From Haliclystus octoradiatus (lineage: Eukaryota; Cnidaria; Staurozoa; Stauromedusae; Haliclystidae), in assembly GCA_916610825.1 (NCBI GenBank), contig OU744452.1, positions 17,137,103 to 17,201,102 on the forward strand: a stretch of 64,000 nt of DNA. Direction: 5' to 3'. Both the position numbers and the translations under genes were made by a program. Below are positions 31,678-45,800 of this stretch, piece after piece; the first letter of the stretch is position 1; each line of letters begins with the position of its first letter. The notes below the pieces were generated by a model, which ran no database searches, was not told the DNA's origin, and worked only from the letters and a program-made list of their open reading frames with translations.

Positions 31678-32610
31678 ATGAATGCAACTGTATTTTACAT
31701 ATGTTTCGGAATATTAACCTTTTTGCTTTGGCTAATAACTCTTGTTGGAAATATCTCATTATTAGTATTTACAGTACAAAGAAAACGAATTCGTTATATG
31801 GTTGGTAATAAAATACTTAGTAATGTTGCTGTTTGTCATATAATAGTTACTTTTATTGCATATCCATTGCATGCAATATTAATAATAAACTCAGGATATC
31901 CCGATTCAATATTATGTGGATCGGCTTGTATCGGCCGATATTACGTCACATTTACTTTATCGTCAATATCATTATTATCATTAACGTTATTATGTTGGTA
32001 TCGTAAAGATCATATAACCAAACCAAATACTATACCGATATCACTAACTAATAGTAGGGTAAATAAAAAATTAATTATTATTTGGTTGGTGGTTATTAGT
32101 GTTAATACACTTGGATTAATTGCTTATTCAACGATTTATCAAGAAGATAGAATTACGGCGTGTCGACCGAGTTATGGTAAAAACGTCGAATCTTATTATT
32201 ACGTTGGGTTAGTTGAATCTGTCAAAATTGCTTGTATTGGGATTATATGTGCAATAGCTATGGTATCATCTTTACGTTCAGTTAAAAAACATCTTATGAA
32301 TTCAAGGGGATGGCGTCGGACTTCAGCTATACATGAAACGTCGATAAAACGTCTAAACGCAAGCTTTGGTTACGCCGCTGCATTTCTTGCGCCGTGGATT
32401 CCAATTGCTGGTGTTACGTTTGTAGCGAAATTTATACCTGAAGATGCTATTTACCATGTTTATAATGTTGTTTATACAACTGGATATTTCAGTTTTGCTG
32501 TTATACCTATTGTTTACGCTTTGTCAGATCGGAATTTTCATCGATTTTTGAAACCAGTTACTAACACTGTAACGCCAAAATTTGAAAATCATGGCGAAAC
32601 AGAGTTTTAA
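31678..32610 (+). CDS. Single-exon class A (rhodopsin-like) GPCR, orphan, degenerate motifs
   Basis: This 310-aa intronless ORF has seven hydrophobic segments. Class A landmarks: N25 in LVGN (N1.50), C84 before TM3 (C3.25), R109 exactly 25 residues later (R3.50), a TM6 motif PWIP that keeps W6.48 and P6.50, and a TM7 end IPIVYALSDRNFHRFL. Several class-defining residues are changed: D2.50 is H54 (NVAVCHI), DRY is YRK (D3.49 to Y, Y3.51 to K), and NPxxY is IPIVY (N7.49 to I). N2 in MNAT is a possible glycosylation site and the N terminus is very short. I cannot assign a ligand. The ORF is intact across about 930 bp in an AT-rich region, which argues for coding selection despite the motif changes. 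No clear promoter element was seen. Confidence 0.85.
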   Translation: MNATVFYICFGILTFLLWLITLVGNISLLVFTVQRKRIRYMVGNKILSNVAVCHIIVTFIAYPLHAILIINSGYPDSILCGSACIGRYYVTFTLSSISLLSLTLLCWYRKDHITKPNTIPISLTNSRVNKKLIIIWLVVISVNTLGLIAYSTIYQEDRITACRPSYGKNVESYYYVGLVESVKIACIGIICAIAMVSSLRSVKKHLMNSRGWRRTSAIHETSIKRLNASFGYAAAFLAPWIPIAGVTFVAKFIPEDAIYHVYNVVYTTGYFSFAVIPIVYALSDRNFHRFLKPVTNTVTPKFENHGETEF

Positions 32611-33845
32611 GGTGGATAAATTAGATAAAGAGATGATAAAGATAGAAGCAAATTCGATTATATATTCAACGATAAATGGTATTTAAATATAACAGAAACC
32701 TTGAAACGTGAAAGCCTGGGGAAATGTTTCAAACTCGATCAATTCCATGAAATTATAAGCAACCCTTCTCTATTTCCAACTTGATTCATTATCAATTAAG
32801 AGATTATTTTACTTGATTGAAGTTTGTAATTCCTTGTTTTGAAAAAATGATATTGCGCATGTCCAAATATCAAGCACTTTTGTCATTGCAATTCGAAATC
32901 GCTTAAAAAGTGGAAATGAGAAATCAATTTTTGCTTGAAACAGGCAATATATTCTTACAATAATTTAAATATTCCTGTGTATTCAACAGACACAATTTTG
33001 GAGGGCAACTTATAGTTTTTAAGCGATTGGTGGCCTACTCACAAGGCAGAGACATTTAAAAGTTGGATATTACAACGGATTTTGCTCAAAATAAGAAATT
33101 ATTGGCTCACAACAAGTGAACCTAACTTGAAACAAGCAACATCTTCTTAGAATAATTTAAATATTCCTGTGTATAGTTTCTTCCCTGATGAAACAAGTGC
33201 AAAGGTTGCTGGTCAATTTAAACTCGTTTAACAACAACATCTCTTACAAGAAGCTACAAGAAGCTAGCAGTAAAAATATAACTTTTAATCAACAGACGAA
33301 TACATTAAGACGAATACATCAATTTTCAGAAAATAAGCAATTCATTAAATTTTATTTTTAAAACAAAATTATAGAAACAAGGACATTTTATAAAGTGTTA
33401 ATTTATAGTAAGTTGTCACAAGTTTTTTTTTTTAATATCACACAAACAAAAAATCATTACCGTACACATATAGATTATCTGATATATATAAATAGAAGTA
33501 AAATTATTTTTTATAATATTCTAATAGAATCTATTTTATAATAAATTTCCATAACATCTTATGTAATATATAAAGAAAAAAGCAATCAATTTTATTTTAT
33601 CAGATTTTAAAGAATGGGATTTTTTTTAGTGAATGATTATATCACAGAGAGCAATCTAATAAATAATCTGTGTTTACTTTAATTGTTTTCTTTAATTGTA
33701 TAAGTCTATGTTTTTTTTTTAATTTCATACCATTAAAGACGTTTGAGAATCACAAATTATTTACATTTTATTATCATAATTATAATATTGATGTATAGAC
33801 CCCAACAACCAGGTACAATAAATACTTGATAAGTTTGATAATTTT
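32611..33845. other. Intergenic between GPCR and GPAT 3' ends
   Basis: The two genes converge here. An imperfect duplicated segment (AATAATTTAAATATTCCTG, near 32960 and 33157) is the only structure seen. The GPAT 3' untranslated region should begin at 33845 on the minus strand. Confidence 0.5.
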
Positions 33846-36800
33846 TCAGTTTACTTTTAACTTTTTCGCATAATTTGCTTGTTCTTTTGCTCGTAGCGAT
33901 TGGGGTACACGCATTCGTTTCAATTGGCCATCCCTATACAGAGCGTCAATAAAAATTTGTTTGAGAGTCATTGATAAACTACAGCATCGTTTGAGAGTCA
34001 TTGATAAACTAAAACCTCGTTTGAGAGTCAGTGGTTAATTAAAGCCTCGTTTGAGAGTCATTGATAAACTAAAACCTCGTTTGAGAGTCAGTGGTTAATT
34101 AAAGCCTCGTTTGAGAGTCAGTGGTTAACTAAAGCCTCGTTTGAGAGTCATTGATAAACTGAAGCCTCGTTTGAGAATCAGTGGTTAACTAAACCTCGTT
34201 TGAGAGTCAGTGGTTAACTAAAGCCTCGTTTGAGAGTCAGTGGTTAACTAAAGCCTCGTTTGAGAGTCATTGATAAACTACAGCCTCGTTTGAGAGTCAG
34301 TGGTTAACTAAAACCTCGTTTGAGAGTCAGTGGTTAACTAAAGCCTCGTTTGAGAGTCATTGATAAACTGAAGCCTCGTTTGAGAATCAGTGGTTAACTA
34401 AACCTCGTTTGAGAGTCAGTGGTTAACTAAAATCTCGTTTGAGAGAAAGCTATATGCAATAGGTGTTGCCTTTGCATCGTTTTCGTGTACACCTTTGAAT
34501 CAGTTTTGGCGCAAAATAAATGAGGATCAATAAATGTGTATAAAATAGCAAAAAGGAATCCGATTGTTTACATGAGAAATGAATTATTCACTTACCAAAC
34601 GAGATCAACTAATCCTCCTCGTCTTGCGATTGATTTTTTGACACGATTAGCGAATTGGATAGAAGATTCACCCTCCTATATAAATAAGAGCAACAAATAA
34701 TCAAACGAGATCGTAACTGTGAGTCACGAGTCGCAGAAACAAGAGTCAGTGTTTAACTAAAGCCTCGTTTGAGAGTCATGGTTAACCAAAGCCTCATGTG
34801 AGGATCATTGGTTAACTAAAGCCTCGTTGTAAAGTCATTGATTAACTGAAGCCTCGTTTGAGAGTCACTGATTAAGGAGGTTTATCACAGCAGACACCAT
34901 TTTGGATAAGAAAAATAACGCCATCCTCTATATTTTTCAAAACAATGTGGCAGATTATAGGCCCCTCAAAAATTATAAAACGTAACTGAGACGGGATATC
35001 ATGGTATATAACTGCCTACTCCCAAATGGCTCTGCCTACTCCAAACTGGGAGAATTTTGTCCGAAACAAATGGATGTTATTTATATCTGTATATTTTATT
35101 TATTCTCCTTGTTTCTGAATGATTAAAATTATATACACTTGCCATAAAGGCATGTTTTATTAGAAACCGAGGTTGTATCGATGCGCAATGTGTTAAATAA
35201 TTTCAAATAATAGGCCTAATCATATAGTAATATATGTACATTTTTAATTTTCTTCAATCTTGTCCATTAAAATTAATAAAGTATTTGCTATGTACTGTGA
35301 GCTTCAATCGAATTCATTGGAAATCAAAATAACTCAAAAACTTGTTGACATTTTTGAGTTATTTTGATGCCCATGCCTTCGATTGAAGTTCACAGTACAT
35401 GTAGCAAAGACTTTCTTCATCTCATATAGAGGCTAAATAATTCAGAACATTCGTGAAACTTGCCTTTAATTCAAAAAGAAAACGGTAACAAAAATTGAAA
35501 AGTTGGTGAGTCGGTGAGTTGATTTTTCTCACCCAACCTTCAACATATAATGAGCATTAATTTATTTCACGTTAAAGGAGCAAAAATGACCGTCAGGCGC
35601 TACGCACTTAGGATCACGTGCATGTTTATTGTTTATAGCACAATGTTTATTGTTGACATGAATTTATAACAAATTAGGCTTGCGTATAACAATAGTTTCA
35701 AAGCGAGACGGTTGAATTACGCTAAGCATAAATTCAAATTGATCTCGCAGCGGTCGCCGGTCAATTTTGCCCCTTTAAAGAAGTGTTATTATTATTTTGT
35801 ACGTTACGTCGCGTGACAATTACCTTGATTTCCATTGGTGGAAGATACCATACATCACACACGATCGCCCAACTTGTCATTATACTAATTATATATTGTA
35901 ACATTGGCTCTTTTGATGAATTCCAAAATGCATTTCCAAATGTAGGATCATACTAAATATAAAACAAATAAAAATAAACAATATCTGATACATCCATAAC
36001 ATTTCTGATACAATTTCACAAGCATTAGTAATAGTATCATAAACATTTATTTGTGAAAATATATGCTCATTTTTCCAGAACAAGGGGTTTCTCCGGTATG
36101 ACCATCGGAGCAATCAAATATGAAATATTCCATCGGATACCTGGATGGATCGTGTATCTGGTACATCCCAGTTTTTCACTCCGTGGAAAGCGAAGAATGT
36201 TCCATCAAACACGCTCAGTTAAATACATGTACACAAAGTGCGTATATATAGAGCTTCTTCGCATTGCCAATATTGGTAATCCTCAGCAATTCATGCCAGG
36301 GTAACGCTAAATAATCTTTTCTTTAAATAATCCTCAGGGAAAGCAATCGATCGTGGACTGCCGTTGCCCCCACGGCTGTATATCTGACACACCTCCAATA
36401 AAATTTGGAGTCAAATTTCGAGCAATTTTGAGACAAAAAATGGCACAAATCGAGCAATTTTGTACTTATTACAGTACTGAAGCTTTCAAATATGCAACAG
36501 CCAGGCTATTTTTCAGGGAAAATGCCTGTTTCGTGGGACAAAAATGGCAACGCCCTTAGAAGCATGTAGTTACAACCGTGGTTGCTTGCTTCTGTTATGC
36601 TTCCGCGAGGCTTCAGTGCCAGGCTTTATACGAAAGCTTAATAACAATAAACTTGCTGAGATCATTATCATCAACAACATACTATTTATAAAATGATTAA
36701 TCTAACCTTAATGGCGACAGGGTATATTGTTCCACCAACTTCAAAACTTCCTTTTTTAAACATCATAACTGAGGTGTTGTTGATACATGTTCCTATCATA

Positions 36801-39800
36801 TACAAAACATATTCAAAATGACATCAATTAAACCGAACCTTTATCTTCTTCATAAAGCCGTATTACCCTAAAAGAGACATACCCTGTTAACATATTTTAG
36901 GGAAATACCCCCAAAAGACCCATCATACCTGATGTTGGAAATACACTTGGAGGTGTAATAATACTCTTACATAATAGCCAAGAGGCAGTCAATCTATAAT
37001 CTGGCGTTTGGTTAGAACTGATGCGTTTGAGACGTCTCAACACAAACAATCATTGAAAAGATACGTATTCTTATTCCTGTCATAAGTTAGTTCAAATTCA
37101 AGATTTTGACTTTTGGTTATCGACTAGTAGGATCGCCACACATGTATGAACAATGCGTTCTCTATACGGTAACCCTGAGATCACACAGGTTCCCCAAAAA
37201 TATTATTAAAAAAATATACAAAATATATTTGTGCATGTACGACAAAAAGTGCATTCAGCTTTATAAGTTTTACTGACTTAATCAAGAAAGGACATCGTTT
37301 TGATGAGAGTAACAATCAGGGTGTCACAAAGGTTTTAGTCTTCCGGGAACCACAAAGCGAAATTAAAAAAAAACTTCCGCATAAAATTTAAAATACTTCG
37401 TAAATCTGAAGAAATGTTATCAAAATTTGACTTTCTTTGAAGCATGATGACATGAAATCCAAAAATTATAATTTTAAATAAGAAAACACAGAAGAAAAAT
37501 AATGGAAACCTTCTAATTTTGTGCTGGCCTTCTGGGAACCAGGATCCCGCACTTTCTTTGTGACACCCTGGTAACAATTGATTGGAATATACTTTGAATA
37601 GACATCACTTCAGTGATAACAAAATACCATTCCAAATATTGAATTTGTGTGCAGTTTTGTGAAGTTGTGGCTGCAGCAATTCTACTTCAATCGATTGATT
37701 ATATATACTGTATGTAGCTGCAGACAAGTACATGTACAAGTACATGTACATGTTTCATTAGCCTTCATCAGTACTGCTCAGTGAGCGAACAAGGAACTGA
37801 CTTCGGTATATACCTAAGTCAAGATGAGTAATCAATGTGGTGAAAGAAATTCATCACATGAAAAAAACATCTGTGTCATACCAGAGTACTCAAACTACAG
37901 ATTTAGTGGGCAATGTATATCGCAAATAATATAGACACATATATACTGTATGTATATATAGATATATATCATGTCCCTGTGGTCGAGAGTCCCAATTTTA
38001 TCGAGCCTTAGAATCAACAAATCAAATGAATTTTCTTCTTTTTAGTCTTGAAGATTGTTGCGGGCGCATTTCCATGTTAAATGCCAGTCATCTAGCTAAG
38101 ATCTCTATCGATGGTCCTGACTCCTGAGTATCGAAGGTTTACCTTCAGGGAAAATCAAAATTGGACTTTTGTCTGGATCTTCCACATGCTCCATCATTCT
38201 GCAAAGAAAATTAATTTAAACATTAAAAATGTGATCTCAGATTCTATTATTTGTACTTAAAACATAATATAAACCGCATTAAGACCGCACCAGTAATTTT
38301 CTTCCGGTTAGAAATTCTCACTTTTTCAAATGCTAATTTCTCAAAAAATACTTATCCGATTATCAAAAAAGTTGGCAACCTAATCAAGGCACTTTGTATA
38401 ACAAATTAAGGTAAACATTTTGAGTTTTATTTTTTATGAGTTGACCCTACAGTAGAAGTGGCATCAGCATTTCACCGACTAGGTCACAAGGGGGCTCCCC
38501 TTAAGGGGCTATTTAAAGTAGATATTTTCAATAATTCTCGAAAAAGTTATATCAAATTATCTATGGCGAGGGGGGTCTCATCTGGTGCCACCTCTAATCA
38601 ACTATAGCCACGAAGCATTACTGAAGCAATTGTAAGATGTACTCAAAAAGAAAGCCAACAGGACCCAACTTTTAAGCCTCATCCCAGACGAGTAAGACTT
38701 TTTCATCATAAATTACAAGATACACATCATTTTTTTTCATACAAATATACTAGAGTTTTAAACTCTATAATTACATATATCTCAAAATTATCTATTTTAC
38801 AATGCTATTATTTTATACAAATTTTAGCAAATAAAATATTTATGTGCAAAAAACGCATGGAATAAATCATTAAATAATTAAAAATTCACCATTTGTAAAA
38901 AATCATTTTATAATTAAATTTTATCTAAAACATCCGAATCCACAAATATTTTTCCAGCGACGAGTAGACTTTTTCACAACAAATCCCTGCTTTCCCATTA
39001 GCAATTCATCAATTTCTTCATTATTAGCATTGATTTGTTCTAATAAATCCCCTTCGATTTCAGCATTTGCTTCGTATAACAAATCATCACCGTCTCTTAT
39101 CGCAGACATCGCCGACTCAATACGTAATCTTTGAGATATCTCCGACGCATTTAAATGTTGTTCTTCTATTTTTAATAATGTGATCGTTTTATCTACTTTT
39201 GATAAATTATTATTAACTTCTTCCAATAGTTGTTCAGAATTTATAAGTTTAGGACATAGTACTCTAGCTTGTTTGGTAAGAATATCAATTTTTATGTCAG
39301 TAGTTGCTCTTCTAATTACTTCATCAACGATTATATTAGCTAAACGTTTCCTTCGAGAAATAATATGCTTTTTATGTATTTTCTTCAACTCTAAAGTATT
39401 TTCTTGCAACTTTGCTAGTTTGGATTTGAAATCCTTTTCTCGTTTCATAGTCACCTTATCAATAACATCACATATACAAATTTCCCATTTTAATTTATCA
39501 TCTAATATTTCATTATTAATTTTTATTTCATCGATTTTAGATATAATTTCTTTATCCTGTAATGTAATATCTCTAATTTGTCGCCGCATACATTTAATCT
39601 CATCTTCATTTTGTTTAATTTCGTGTTCAATTTCTTTTAATTCTTCTTCAATTGTATTACGTCTCCGATCTAAATCCTCACCAAATGATGTTAAAATAGT
39701 TAAATTTCCATCAATTATATTTTCAGCTGACGCATTGTGTAGAATTTCAGACGAGGGTCTGTTGCTATCAATAGCTACATCTTTGAATATTAATGAACGG

Positions 39801-42800
39801 TCGTGTAAAGATCGACGTAACCGTGATTGCTTATATGGAATGTTGCTATTGCTTTGATTGTTTGTGACTAAACGTCGTTCTGAAGTCGGATGATCGTTTG
39901 ATGCCATTTCAGCTAGCGAGTAGTAACATCGACAATCCGTTTTTCAAGGCTTCATGATGATTATGACGTCATTTGTAATCGACAACAATCTTTACAGGAT
40001 CAAAGATGGTTATGACGTCATTTGTAGTCTGACGTCAAAACGTTAATCTTCTGTCAGTGTGTAGCGTATGTTATATCATATAGTCTTTGTTGAGCTTGGT
40101 TTCAATTTAGAATGAAGAGGCACAGGCGACAGTCATTGGTCTTCTCCAGAATATTGAAAATGTTTGATTTTCGGGAGAGGAATTGCGATAAATGCATTCG
40201 ATTTATTTTCCCGATTCTGAATAGAAACCAGGCTTAATTGACTAGGCTAAAGGCTAAAGTTCCTGGAAGCTGGGATACCCTGATGGTCAAATGCATTTAG
40301 TGTACATTGCTAGCTTAGTGGTAGATTGTCCACATTCCATGCGGGAGGCTGCCGTTCGATTCCTTGTCGGTGTCCACGCATTTTTCGAAATTCCATCTAA
40401 TTGTTAGTTCGAAATAAAACGTCCTTTACATAGACAATCGTATTATTGTATGTACTAATACATACAAAATATGATCGAAACAAAGATTACTATATAACTT
40501 ATTCTTTCAACATACAAATTTATTAGCAAAAATAATTACCTTTGTACAACTAGCTGCCTGTCTTTCATTTGAGAACGTTCAAAGAATATATGATCTTGAG
40601 CTTTGAGTAAAATCTTTTGTACATAGCCCATTATTCCACCTTGCATTTGACCAATCTTAAATAAATGAATAATTAAAAATCATGTTAAAATAAATGAATA
40701 ATTAAAAATCATGTTAACATTACACAGGAAAATTTTAAATCTTGTAGGAATATTCTGCTTGTTCCAAAGTCTGCTTTAATTTTTTCGAGCAAATATTCTT
40801 GCTTTAAGAAAAATATATTCTTATGTCCGATTTGTACTTATAAGACAAAACTGTCTGATAGTTATCGTACAGCAGGGTCCGATAAAATATTTTTGCTGCC
40901 GGGATTCAAATAATTGCTTCCAAAGTTTTTCTGAGTGATTACATCAAGTAAACGTTTTCACAACTTATTATTTAGGGGTCATTCAGGTAAAAAATCATGA
41001 TAAAATTGTATTTTTTTACATATCTTCCATAGAAAAGAAAGCAAATTAGTTTTCTTCTGATTATAAAAACTTGAATAGACCTATTTCCCAGTCTTCCCCT
41101 CTGAATTTTGGCTGGCTTACCCTCAGTCCCGGAAACCCCCGTTTATCGAACCCAGTAAATGGACAGATACAAAAACGCAAATTAGTCTCGTTCTCAACGA
41201 AATTTAGTTTCAACACCCATGCATAGCAAACTTTTTTCTTTTTTTTCTTCATGTAATCCGTAATCGAAAGAACTTTATTTAGCGCTGTTCTGTTTTTATC
41301 GATTTAAAATAAAGTGAAACAACAATTACAGATAGCTAGCCTACATAAGCATAATCATACAGAAGCTAAGAGCTTACCAGAGCATAAGAGTTATCACAAG
41401 CAAGAAAAATGGCGTCGATTGGCGAGGTATGATTGGCTACGCATATTCCACCACCTTTAGCTTTGTTTTGTCTAGAAAAGAATAAAAACGATTGTTTCGT
41501 ATGTCAATATCTATTCAAATTATAATGGAATGTAAATATCACGTTTATCTGTTAATATACGGTTCGACGGACCAATTAAACGATAGCATGTTCGTTTCAA
41601 GTTGATAGGTTTTATCAAGATATTATAATAGAACCAAGATAGTCTAACTCAGATTTATGTTTTAAAGAGTTTTAAACAGGCCATAATATTATCTTACCTT
41701 TGTGACAAATCAAAGTATTGAATAATTCAAATTTTTAAAAATAACATCTTCGTCAGACATCAATAACATCCTAAAAAGTCTTTGTTGACCCAATATCGAT
41801 CATTTTCAAACATTTTGATCGCTTCTGCCACGGCAAAATCACTGAGAGCTATTTTACGATCATTTTTATTTTATCTTGGTTTTATATTTCTAAAATATGC
41901 ACATCATCCAGACAGACTCAGACAGCATTGATCGTGATTTACAATTTACAAGAAAGGAAAGGACATAAATTCAATTCTAACTTTATTGAATTAATCAAGA
42001 TTATGAATCTCGAATGCTACTATATATCTATTGTCGTGATAACAATGTATCAAGAGAAAATCAAGGAGCAAACTTCAATTTGAGATTAATTTTATTCGGT
42101 AATCTCCAACATTTCAGATTCAAAACAATGATTATCTAAAGATCTGTTCTTACTTGTCATGAAATCGAATAACCGCTGAAAGTGCTCTTGCCATAATCCT
42201 GAATGAAATCATTGTACCTTGATTACATATCGTTCGTCGGAATCTAAACAAATACAACAATATATTATAGGTGAAATGAAGTTGAAACCACAGTTCTGCA
42301 TTCTAGTGTAAGCAAATAATAAGTCTCATTGAGGATCCGATCAAAGATTTTGCCTTCCGAAATCCAAAGATTTTCGAAGTGAAACCTTATTCCCCGAATT
42401 ATAATGAGAAAATCGGTCTGCTATTGGTTTCATATATTGTCAATGCTCCATCCAGTTTAGATATGAATTTGTAAAAAAACATTTCAGAGCTTGCTGTAAA
42501 CATAAACAAACACTGATAATCGATTTGTGAATATACAAAGAAGATAATTACTTCTTAGTAGTAATCTTATTAAAAAAGTTGATTATTTGCTGCCTTCGGA
42601 TTTCCGCAGCCTTCCGTTATAATCTAGGATCGCAGGATCACAACTTTTATCAAACTCTGGTCTCATTACAGAACCCACATTAAGTTAACCTGCTATAGTG
42701 TCCACCCTGTGAAAGCAGTCATACGACTGTAGTGATTGAATCACATAAGGGTGGCAACAGAAACTCCTCCACAAGAGGGCTAACTCACCAAACAAATGGG

Positions 42801-45800
42801 TTAATGATAGGAAATGGTTGTAAAAATGATTGAAAAACTATCGAAAATTTGAATTTCAATCAGAATCAGAATGTTTTTCTCCAACAATGGGGGGGGGGGG
42901 GCTGAGAATCCTCGACAGGAGGTGTAGCTCCCTGCCCCCTACGGTGTCTTCACTTCGATTTCATCAATTGTATAATATTTCATTTGCATTTCCCTGTATA
43001 TCCATTACGTCCATCAAACAAACAAACATTTTGAGATGACACAATGACTGTCAATGACTGAGATTCTGATTTACCTTCCTTCTGGCAAGAAAGGGAGAAT
43101 GGTCATACAGAATGAAATAAAACCAAGGGCCATTGCCATCAAACTGAACCTAAAACAAGGAAAATTGATAAAAAAGAATAAGATATCAAGTTAATCTGTG
43201 ATATAAGATATTCTACTTGTTGCTATTGATTATTGATAAGGTTCGGTATAATCCTGAAACCTCAAAACTGCATTTGCGAAAGGCAACGGAAATTATAAAT
43301 TATAAACAAAAATGTTGAATTGGAAGGAAAGCTCCAGTAAAAAAACTTATTAAAGTATCTAATTAACCCTAGTAGAGAGAGATGGCTGCTATCAGATAGG
43401 GTAACGTATGTGTTGAGAATAATTAATTATGATTAACCAGCTGGATGAAACAAGTTTTTATGGGTTGTGATAATTGAAAACGTTAGATATACACACATAG
43501 GTCTATAAACTAGAACGACTTACCTGACAGGTAGAAAAATGAAATAACGAAAAAAGAATCCAACAGCCCATATAATAGTTAATTTCCAACTTATAAAATG
43601 ATAATGAGTAGTTGTTCTTGTTAACAAATTCCAAGAGTCAAGTTCTAAAGTAAAAACAAAACAATAACGATGATAAAGATGCAAACACTTGGGAATAGCC
43701 CCTGAGAAAAACAGTTCAGGAGATCATGAACAGTTCATGAACGTTAAACTTGAATGTCCTCAATTTTTCATGAACTGTTCGTTTATGAACTGTCAGTGAA
43801 GGTTCATGAAATTGAGGCCATTTAACGTTCATGAACTGTTCATGATCTCCTGAACTGTTTTTCGCCGGGGAAAGAAACACTTTTAAACCTTTTCGAGTGA
43901 TTGAATTCAAGGTGCACATGAAACCAAAATATGTTTTTCAGGAATTGAGTAGCTCACGAAAAATAAATAGGAATGGCAACAATAATTTTTCGATTTGGAC
44001 TCTTTATAAGCTGAGTTATTTATTGTTGAAAGTACCATATTCAAAAATAGTGCTCCTTAGAAAGTCGGAAATTATGTTGAAATGACAAGAGAGCTCACTA
44101 TGAAAAATAATAAAGTCTAGATTTAAAAAAATCGTAACTTTTTTTTTCGCGAGAAAGAGATGGTCTATTTTCCAGGACAGATATGCCCATAACTTTGAGA
44201 CACCTTGTCAGCCATATATGACTGAAATTAAATGTGAATTGTAGAGTTTAGAAAGGTTTTATTAGACTGCGATGGAGTTTTTCTGTCAACAAGGAGTTAA
44301 AACACTGGCTCAACGCATGTCATAGAACGGGGTGTTGAGTACTTAAAAAGCGGTAAAACATTTTTTATTCACTGGAGATCGACCAAATTTCAGCAGTTAG
44401 TTTTGATCGTCATCCGCAGAGAATAGAAACAAAGCATCTAGAGATGAAATCAATACCAATGCTGATATTTCACAAAAAACAGTATTATCTATATTGTTTC
44501 GACATTCTTGGTTTGTTTACTATCGATAAATGTAGGCCTTCTGGAAATAGCAAAATCAGATACAACATGATTTGCTTATTTTCATGAAGCTGATCTGCTA
44601 GATACTAAAACAATAGTCGGTTTGCGTATTGGCGCCGAGTATCACGTTTTACGTATTGCAAAATTAATTTGTTCATAAAAAACACATACCTTCAGCATCA
44701 AATCTTTTTGTTACATTATCTTCAATAATTTCCTGGGAAAAGACATTTATTTATCAATTTTCTGTAAGAATTACTCACAATCTCTTGTTAAAGCAGTTGA
44801 TGAATGTTAGAAGGTTCAATTTTCATGAAGTGTTTATGAACGTTATACAATTATAGCCTGGGTTCTGGAACTTCTGGCAAAGTTATCAATAAGCATAGTT
44901 CAAATAGTGTCCTGGTAGCTCAGTGGCAGAGTTATTGCACTTTGTGTTTGAGTTTGGGGTTCGATTCCTAGTTGGTGCACACATGTTTGTATTTGTTTGT
45001 AAATGTGTGACTTATGTCCCCAATAAGCAAGCAATTTCCCCTGCAAAAAACAGTTCAGGAGTTTATAGTTCATGAACCTCCACACACAGTACATGAACAT
45101 TTTATGAGAATTTGGGCCATTTAATGTTCATGAACTGTTTTTTGCAGGAACTGTGCTTACGAAGTGACAATCAGTTATCATGTAGTTAACTAAACATGGA
45201 ATAATATTATAAGAACACTCAGAGTTTCTCAAGTCTATTGTTATAGAGGGGAATAAACAACATTAATTTCACTTGCAAACATATCCAGATCTTAATCCCT
45301 TGATAAAAATATATGAAAATGATTAAGATAAAGCTTTTTCAGATATGCGTGCCAATACAATCTGAACTCAGCAGAACAAACAAACAAACAAATGACAGAT
45401 GATCAGATGAAAAAATACAAAATATACAAGTTTGAGTGGTATCTGCGTAGTTTTCCATGAACATTTCACAAACAGTCTATTAACAACAACTAACAAGCAG
45501 TTAACGAAATGTTCATGAAGTGTTAGTAAATATTTTGAAATTTGATTCAGACTGGTATGAAAGTTAACATTGAACATTTACGAAATTCACTATTTTACAA
45601 AATGTCCATGGAATGCTAAGGAGATATAACCATTATTCATATTATAAATACTGTTTACATTTTGGGATGTAGCCTACAGTGTAACTTTGTTATTATCACT
45701 ATCATGGGCTGCTCTGGTGCAGCCACATTATGTAGCCTCGTGATAAGCAACCCCTTTGAAAAACAGTTCAGGAGTTCATGAACAGTTCATGAAGGCTATA

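Noticed and set aside
33956..34444. Possible CRISPR-like array of 30-bp repeats
   Set aside because: No unique spacers between repeats, eukaryotic intron context; ordinary minisatellite.
39180..39857. 225-codon plus-strand ORF
   Set aside because: Antisense shadow of the nested coiled-coil gene; Ser/Ile/Leu-rich with no recognisable feature.
42886..42902. Run of G near 42890
   Set aside because: A single homopolymer run; no G-quadruplex pattern of four separated runs and no linked feature.
44911..44983. Possible functional tRNA gene
   Set aside because: A and B boxes are good, but acceptor and anticodon stems do not close; also similar heads occur elsewhere without a cloverleaf.
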